NCBI GenBank assembly: GCA_005798925.1
Contig: SYID01000180.1
Coordinates: 1 to 11,432, forward strand
Direction of reading: 5' to 3'
DNA: 11,432 bases
From: Verrucomicrobiota bacterium
GTDB taxonomy: Bacteria > Verrucomicrobiota > Verrucomicrobiia > Opitutales > UBA953
The notes below the pieces were generated by a model. It did no database searches and was not told the DNA's origin. It saw only the letters and a list, made by a program, of their open reading frames with translations. The stretch's first letter is position 1, and every line of letters begins with the position of its first letter. The translations under genes were made by a program, and so were the position numbers. Positions 7,740-11,432 of this stretch are shown in pieces.

Positions 7740-8507
7740 TCAGATGCGGCTGTCGCGGACGTAGATCTGGTCCTCGTCCTCAAGGACGAAATCCGGCTCG
7801 TCGCCGTCGTCGATCCGGCGCACGTCCTTGGTGATCACCAGAGGAGACCCTGGGCGGGCCCGTTTGATGGTGACTTCGGAACGATTGCCGCGCGGGAGGA
7901 TGCCGCCGGCCATCGCGAGGGCCCGGCCGAGGGTGATCGTCTCCTCCGGCGGAATCGCGATCGGTCCGGGGCGGCCGACGTAGCCGGAGACGTAAACGCG
8001 ACGCTCGGCGTAACTGACGATGGAGATCGCGACCTGGGGCTTCTTGAAATAGAGGCGGAACTGGCCGGCCAGCTCGACCTGGGCCTGCGTCAAGGTCAGT
8101 CCCGCCACAGGAACGAGCTTCTTCAGGAAAGGGATGTCGATGGTCCCGTCCGGATTGATGCGACGCTCGATCTGAGTGTCGGGCTCGTTGATCACGACGA
8201 CCCGGATGAAATCACGCGCCCGCAGCCGGTAGCTGTTCTGGCCGTCGGCTGGCTCGGCCGAGGGCGAAGTCGGGGCGGTGGTCGCGACGCGCTCAGCGGA
8301 AGGCTGAGCCGAGGGCGCAGGGGCGGGGTCGGGCGATACCCGGCCGACCGTCAGGACGTTGTCGGTCCCGGCGGCCCCGGCAGCGGGTCCGGCAGCGGGT
8401 CCGGCAGCGGGTCCGGCAGCGGGTCCGGCGCCGCCGGAAACGGCGCAGGCCGCCAGCAACAAGGCGGCGCATGTGGCGCCGAGGAGGCGGACGAAGGCGT
8501 TAAGCAT
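7740..8507 (-). CDS. Outer-membrane polysaccharide export (OPX/Wza-like) lipoprotein, short form
   Basis: The 255-residue product has a lipoprotein signal peptide ending LLAAC (Cys21). A long Gly/Pro/Ala/Ser-rich linker follows (about 22-90) and includes 'GPAAGPAAGPAAGPAA'. Next comes a polysaccharide-export domain (about 92-165) with the family signatures 'YRLRARDFIRVVV', 'RRINPDGTIDIPFL' and 'LTLTQAQVELAGQF'. One SLBB-type domain (about 168-253) contains 'RRVYVSGYVGRPGPIAIPP' and 'ITLGRALAMAGGI'. It ends straight after 'LEDEDQIYV', so there is no further SLBB repeat and no C-terminal amphipathic helix, the part that forms the outer-membrane pore in E. coli Wza (about 380 residues). It should form the periplasmic conduit above the kinase/co-polymerase encoded seven bases downstream. 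It is the first gene of the operon. Confidence 0.92.
   Translation of the reverse strand: MLNAFVRLLGATCAALLLAACAVSGGAGPAAGPAAGPAAGPAAGAAGTDNVLTVGRVSPDPAPAPSAQPSAERVATTAPTSPSAEPADGQNSYRLRARDFIRVVVINEPDTQIERRINPDGTIDIPFLKKLVPVAGLTLTQAQVELAGQFRLYFKKPQVAISIVSYAERRVYVSGYVGRPGPIAIPPEETITLGRALAMAGGILPRGNRSEVTIKRARPGSPLVITKDVRRIDDGDEPDFVLEDEDQIYVRDSRI
8381..8428 (-). repeat. Four perfect 12-base tandem repeats in the OPX gene
   Basis: The unit CAGCGGGTCCGG (+ strand) occurs four times without a mismatch and encodes Gly-Pro-Ala-Ala units about six residues after the lipidated cysteine (residues 27-43). Degenerate copies flank it. The identity of the copies at silent positions points to recent slippage expansion, so the linker length may vary between strains. 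The repeat is in frame, so changes in copy number would not break the gene. Confidence 0.9.
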
Positions 8508-8513
8508 GGAAGG

Positions 8514-8542
8514 ACGTTAAGTTTCGGCGGGGAGTCAGTCAA
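8514..8542 (-). promoter_or_regulatory. Candidate sigma-70-type promoter for the export operon
   Basis: On the minus strand there is TTGACT (8537-8542) and, after 17 bases, TAACGT (8514-8519). The -35 matches consensus at five of six positions; the -10 matches at only three. Transcription from it would begin at or within a few bases of the OPX ATG, giving a leaderless message. That fits the absence of any Shine-Dalgarno before this gene but remains tentative. Confidence 0.3.
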
Positions 8543-8573
8543 CCGGCCCGGGGACTTGGCCGGCGAAGGCCTG

Positions 8574-8599
8574 AGAAAAAGCCGTCCGGACCGAACGGC
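8574..8599 (-). terminator. Rho-independent terminator after the beta-barrel gene
   Basis: Read on the minus strand, GCCGTTC-GGTCC-GGACGGC forms a seven-base-pair stem (one G-T pair) with a five-base loop, followed at once by TTTTTCTC. It lies about 75 bases past the beta-barrel stop and 65 bases before the OPX start, so the two genes are probably separate transcripts. The rest of 8508-8672 shows only the tentative promoter. Confidence 0.75.
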
Positions 8600-8672
8600 G
8601 GCGACGGAGTCGGCGGCCGGCGACATGCGTCACCATTCGTCGGAAGGGCGACATCCGGAGCAAGACCTGAGA

Positions 8673-9941
8673 TCAGTACCGGAAGGCGGCCGACACCGAG
8701 AAGGTGTTGGAGTCGAACGTCGACGACGCGTTCGAGGCCTTGGCGTCGGTGAAGTTGTAGGAGGCCTGGAAGCTCCAGTGAGCCGAATAGTTGTAATTCG
8801 CGCTAAGCACGTAGGTCCAGGTATCGATGGTGGTGGTCAGGCCGTTGGCCTCGACCTCGACGTCGCTCTTGCCGACCGAGAACCTCAGATCCAGATCCTC
8901 CGCGGCGGTGAAGTTAAGCCCGTAGTTGTAGGTCCGGCTGTCGATGCGTCCGTTGGTGGTCGACGCGGAGATGTCCCGGCCGAGAGTCAGCGAATGGCTG
9001 AGACGTTCGGCGAGGGCGTGGGTCAAAGCGATCGAGTAGGAGGGATTGGTCTGCGCCGAGGTGTTGTCGTAGTTGAAACGGTTGAAACCGACGCGGATGA
9101 CGCCGTTCAATTTGCCCGATTCGGTCAGCTGGCCGTTGGCGGTGAGGCCGTAGAAGTCCTTCTCGAGGCGCTGGTTCTGCAAGGCGGGGCGCGGATTGAC
9201 GGCGCCGGTGCCGGAACTCAGGTAAGGCGCGGCGGAAAAATCGGTGACGTCATGCTGCAGGACGACGCCGAAACGGAGCTTCTCGAAGGCCTGATAGTCG
9301 AAGCTGAGGGGCATCGACTGCGTGTTGAGTTCGGTCAGCGGATTGGTGTTGTAGGTCGAAAGGCCGCTCGACACCAACGTGACCGGATCAAGGTACTGAT
9401 TGAAGGAGTTACCGTAGCCCAGACCGATGCTGAGACGCTCGGTGAGCTTATAATCCGCCCTCAGATTGTGCGCATAATTGGCTTGGCGGACGAGCGTCGC
9501 GCCGATGACGGCCGCTCCGACGCCCTGCATCTGGAGGTCGTCGTTACGGGCGGTGACGCGATAGGAGGAACTGAGCGACAGTTTGAGCGGGCCGCCGTCG
9601 GCGAAGGTGACGGCCAGGCTCAGGGCGTCGCGATCGTCTTCCAAGCCGTTGAACTCCGCGCCGGCGAAATTCACGAACATGCGGCTGGCCTTGAATTCAA
9701 CGCTCAGGGCGGAGTCCTGACCGTATTCGAGGGCCAGGCCCGGGGTCAGGAGCCAGCTGGTGGCGGACTTCTTGACGGACCCCGAGTAAAGGTTGTCGGT
9801 GACCTCGAGCTGCGCGGAGGCGGTGAAGAAGATATCGCAGTCATTGCCGATCTGAATCAACGGCGAGGTCGGAATCCAGTTGGCGCCTTGGGCGGCGGAG
9901 GAAAGCACGAGGGCCGAAGCAGCGAGGAGGAAGCGGGACAT
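8673..9941 (-). CDS. Outer-membrane beta-barrel protein, likely partner of polysaccharide export
   Basis: The 422-residue product has a Sec signal peptide (hydrophobic residues 4-14, probable cleavage after 'SSAAQG', about residue 19). The mature protein is built almost wholly of alternating polar/hydrophobic strands separated by short turns and Asp/Asn/Gly/Ser-rich loops, and ends '...FSVSAAFRY', with the terminal aromatic residue expected of a Bam-assembled barrel. The opening region ('FFTASAQLEVTDNLYSGSV', then 'LLTPGLALEYG') resembles the outer-membrane barrels found beside exopolysaccharide and PEP-CTERM-type loci. There is no TonB box or plug, so it is not a TonB-dependent receptor. It lies immediately upstream of the OPX-kinase operon on the same strand, and could be the outer-membrane pore for the polymer. 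Strand number cannot be fixed by eye, and the role rests on context. No Shine-Dalgarno is visible before the ATG. Confidence 0.85.
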   Translation of the reverse strand: MSRFLLAASALVLSSAAQGANWIPTSPLIQIGNDCDIFFTASAQLEVTDNLYSGSVKKSATSWLLTPGLALEYGQDSALSVEFKASRMFVNFAGAEFNGLEDDRDALSLAVTFADGGPLKLSLSSSYRVTARNDDLQMQGVGAAVIGATLVRQANYAHNLRADYKLTERLSIGLGYGNSFNQYLDPVTLVSSGLSTYNTNPLTELNTQSMPLSFDYQAFEKLRFGVVLQHDVTDFSAAPYLSSGTGAVNPRPALQNQRLEKDFYGLTANGQLTESGKLNGVIRVGFNRFNYDNTSAQTNPSYSIALTHALAERLSHSLTLGRDISASTTNGRIDSRTYNYGLNFTAAEDLDLRFSVGKSDVEVEANGLTTTIDTWTYVLSANYNYSAHWSFQASYNFTDAKASNASSTFDSNTFSVSAAFRY

Positions 9942-9963
9942 AGGGATGGCTTGGGGTGAAAAT

Positions 9964-9991
9964 TTGATAAGCTTTCAGGGCAGGTCAGCAA
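9964..9991 (-). promoter_or_regulatory. Candidate promoter for the beta-barrel gene
   Basis: The minus strand has TTGCTG (9986-9991), 16 bases, then TATCAA (9964-9969) in the only AT-rich patch before the gene. Each box matches four of six consensus bases. It would give a leader of about 15 bases. This position just after the rpoC terminator is where a new promoter is needed, but the match is modest. Confidence 0.3.
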
Positions 9992-10015
9992 CCCCCAAAG
10001 ATGCCGGTGGAGCTC

Positions 10016-10048
10016 AAAAACAAAGACCCCGCCCTATCGGGCGGGGTC
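10016..10048 (-). terminator. Strong Rho-independent terminator of rpoC
   Basis: On the minus strand a perfect ten-base-pair stem, GACCCCGCCC paired with GGGCGGGGTC around a GATA loop (10025-10048), is followed by TTTGTTTTT. It begins 22 bases after the rpoC stop codon and marks the end of the RNA-polymerase operon. It insulates rpoC from the beta-barrel gene downstream. Confidence 0.93.
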
Positions 10049-10070
10049 CGGATTTCCTAAGAAAGCCCCT

Positions 10071-11333
10071 TTAGGCTTCCACCGGGGTCTGGAAGACGCG
10101 AATCCGGCGGTAGGCAGGCAGGCCCGTTCCCGCTGGGACAAGGTGACCCATGATGACGTTCTCCTTGAAGCCGGTCAGATTGTCACGCTTGGCCATGGTA
10201 GCGGCGTCGGTCAGAACCCGGGTCGTCTCCTGGAAGGAAGCGGCCGAGATGAAGGACTCGGTCTCGAGGGAGGCCTTGGTGATGCCCAAGAGGATCGGCT
10301 CGGACTCGGCGATCTGGCCGCCGCGTTCGTTGATGGAGCGGTTGTTCTCGGCGAGGAGCGTGCGGTCCACCTGCTCACCCCAGAGGTAGTCGGAGTCTCC
10401 CGGCTCGGTGATGCGGACCTTGCGGAGCATGCGCGAGACGATGATCTCGATGTGCTTGTCGTTGATGACGACGCCCTGGGTCCGGTACACCTTCTGGATC
10501 TCGGTGATGAGGTAATCCTGCACCTTGGACTGTCCGAGGATGTCGAGGATGTCATGGGGATCGACGGCCCCGTCGGTCAGGACCTGGCCCTGCTTCACCT
10601 TGTCGCCGGCGGCGACGATGATGTGCTTGCCGTGCGGGATGAGATGCTCCTCTTCGCGGCCGATGGAGTCGGCGATCACGAGACGTTTCTTGCCGCGGAC
10701 GGAAGGCTCGAAGCGGACCGTACCGTCGATCTTGGCGATCTCGGCGGCGTCCTTGGGCGGACGGGCCTCGAAGAGCTCGGAGATGCGCGGCAGGCCGGCG
10801 GTGATGTCCTGGGTCTTGGCGGCCTGGCGGGGGATCTTGGCGACGATGGAGCCGCGGCTGACCTTGTCGCCTTCGTCCACCTCGACGCGGGCGCCGGCGG
10901 GGATCGAGAAGGAGCCGACCTCCTTGCCGTTGGCGGCGATGATCTGGATCTGCGGGTTCTGCTCGTCGGAGTGCTCGATGACGGACTTGTAGAACGTGTT
11001 GTTGGACGGATCACGTTCCTCGGTGAAGGTCACGCCGGAGATCATGTCGACGAGGCGGATCTTGCCGTCGCCGTTGGCGATGATCGGGGTGGAATTCGGA
11101 TCCCACGCGGCGATGAGCACGCCCTTGTCGACGGGCTTGCCGTCCTCGACGCCGACGACGGAGCCGGCGACGATGCGGTATTCCTCGGTCGGCGAACCGG
11201 CCTCGTTGAGGAGGCGGATCGACCCGTTGCCGTTGACGGCGATGAACTTGTCGCCGACGGCGACCGTGGTGAGGTCCACGTACTGGACGAGGCCCTTGCC
11301 CTTGGACTTGATCTCCGGGGTCTTCAGCTGCGC
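10071..11333 (-). CDS. rpoC: RNA polymerase beta' subunit, C-terminal part (cut by a fold-back junction)
   Basis: This is the last 420 residues of RpoC, the subunit that forms the catalytic clamp half of bacterial RNA polymerase. The N-terminal part here, from 'LKTPEIKSKGKGLVQYVD' onward, is the barrel/sandwich region inserted after the trigger loop. The conserved C-terminal core then follows: 'DITAGLPRISELFEARPP', 'DPHDILDILG', 'GVVINDKHIEIIVSRMLRK', 'GITKASLETESFISAASF' and 'GFKENVIMGHLVPAGTG'. The usual C-terminus is intact, ending in TAA at 10071-10073. The gene does not start at the GTG at 11279: the frame remains open and RpoC-like to 11333. Beyond that, the sequence switches to a reversed copy of 10653-10751, so the remaining upstream two-thirds of the gene, with the active-site NADFDGD motif, is absent. 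The frame stays open through the copied segment, but that translation is antisense and not RpoC. Confidence 0.97.
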   Translation of the reverse strand, partial: AQLKTPEIKSKGKGLVQYVDLTTVAVGDKFIAVNGNGSIRLLNEAGSPTEEYRIVAGSVVGVEDGKPVDKGVLIAAWDPNSTPIIANGDGKIRLVDMISGVTFTEERDPSNNTFYKSVIEHSDEQNPQIQIIAANGKEVGSFSIPAGARVEVDEGDKVSRGSIVAKIPRQAAKTQDITAGLPRISELFEARPPKDAAEIAKIDGTVRFEPSVRGKKRLVIADSIGREEEHLIPHGKHIIVAAGDKVKQGQVLTDGAVDPHDILDILGQSKVQDYLITEIQKVYRTQGVVINDKHIEIIVSRMLRKVRITEPGDSDYLWGEQVDRTLLAENNRSINERGGQIAESEPILLGITKASLETESFISAASFQETTRVLTDAATMAKRDNLTGFKENVIMGHLVPAGTGLPAYRRIRVFQTPVEA

Positions 11334-11432
11334 GACGCCGCCGAGATCGCCAAGATCGACGGTACGGTCCGCTTCGAGCCTTCCGTCCGCGGCAAGAAAC
11401 GTCTCGTGATCGCCGACTCCATCGGCCGCGAA
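11334..11432 (+). repeat. Inverted exact copy of an internal rpoC segment at the window end
   Basis: All 99 bases are the exact reverse complement of 10653-10751. Read on the + strand it encodes 33 residues of RpoC, from 'DAAEIAKIDGTVRFEP' to 'IADSIGRE', while the real gene runs on the minus strand. The arms are separated by 582 bases, and the match breaks at the first base inside the junction (11333 against 10752). The copy runs to the last base of the window, so its full length is unknown. Most likely this is a fold-back chimera made during amplification, library preparation or assembly; a true inverted duplication is the alternative. Confidence 0.97.

Noticed and set aside
5549..7834. 761-residue open frame on the + strand opposite the kinase gene
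   Set aside because: It is the antisense shadow of a well-supported gene in GC-rich DNA. Its translation is Asp/Gly/Val/Arg-rich low-complexity sequence with no family signature.
8291..8309. Hairpin GCTCAGC-GGAAG-GCTGAGC in the OPX linker region
   Set aside because: It lies inside coding sequence with no T-tract and no gene end nearby; probably a chance product of codon use.
7572..8428. Short repeats considered as a CRISPR array or mobile-element ends
   Set aside because: They are contiguous in-frame codon repeats of 9, 12 and 18 bases without spacers, and no cas, transposase or integrase gene is present.
7731..9959. 742-residue + strand open frame spanning the OPX and barrel genes, with a Gly-Ser repeat run
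   Set aside because: The Gly-Ser run is the opposite-strand reading of the 12-base repeats. The frame crosses two real genes and their intergenic terminator.
11277..11279. GTG at 11279 as the start of a separate 402-residue gene
   Set aside because: It is an internal valine codon of rpoC; the upstream codons to 11333 are also RpoC-like.

Overview
The window is GC-rich bacterial DNA with tightly packed genes. It most resembles a Gram-negative member of the Verrucomicrobiota, probably the Opitutales group. That placement is an inference from the overall look of the proteins (the LysR regulator, the conserved 482-residue unknown protein and the RpoC tail), not from a search. The cell clearly has an outer membrane: two lipoproteins, a beta-barrel protein and a Wza/Wzc-type polysaccharide export pair are encoded. 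No tRNA, rRNA, CRISPR array or insertion sequence was seen, and no gap between genes exceeds about 170 bases.

Layout from left to right. (1) The C-terminal part of a LysR-type regulator on the + strand (1-663) meets, stop codon against stop codon, a two-gene minus-strand unit. That unit is a conserved soluble protein of unknown function (1264-2712) followed by a small multi-pass membrane protein (664-1260), with a perfect inverted repeat across their junction. (2) sppA (2832-4631, +) is transcribed divergently from that unit. (3) sppA converges with a minus-strand operon of three genes: a short outer-membrane polysaccharide export (OPX/Wza-like) lipoprotein (7740-8507), a Wzc-like chain-length regulator fused to a tyrosine autokinase (5414-7732), and a LoiP-like M48 metalloprotease lipoprotein (4638-5405). 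(4) Upstream of the operon, on the same strand, lies a 422-residue outer-membrane beta-barrel gene (8673-9941) with its own terminator. (5) The 3' third of rpoC (10071-11333, minus) ends with a strong intrinsic terminator.

The export genes make a coherent envelope module. The kinase/co-polymerase sits in the inner membrane, the OPX lipoprotein carries the polymer across the periplasm, and the beta-barrel is a good candidate for the outer-membrane pore, because this OPX protein is too short to have the Wza helical pore. The M48 lipoprotein probably does quality control in the same compartment. No glycosyltransferase, flippase or polymerase is present, so the sugar-assembly genes must lie elsewhere.

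The most striking structural feature is at the right edge. The last 99 bases (11334-11432) are an exact reverse-complement copy of 10653-10751 inside rpoC, so rpoC is cut and folds back on itself. This is most simply a fold-back chimera at the end of an assembled contig. I found no convincing new defence, mobile or RNA system. The best biological leads are the OPX/beta-barrel pairing, the unusual Gly-Tyr-rich N-terminus of the kinase, and the unknown two-gene unit.
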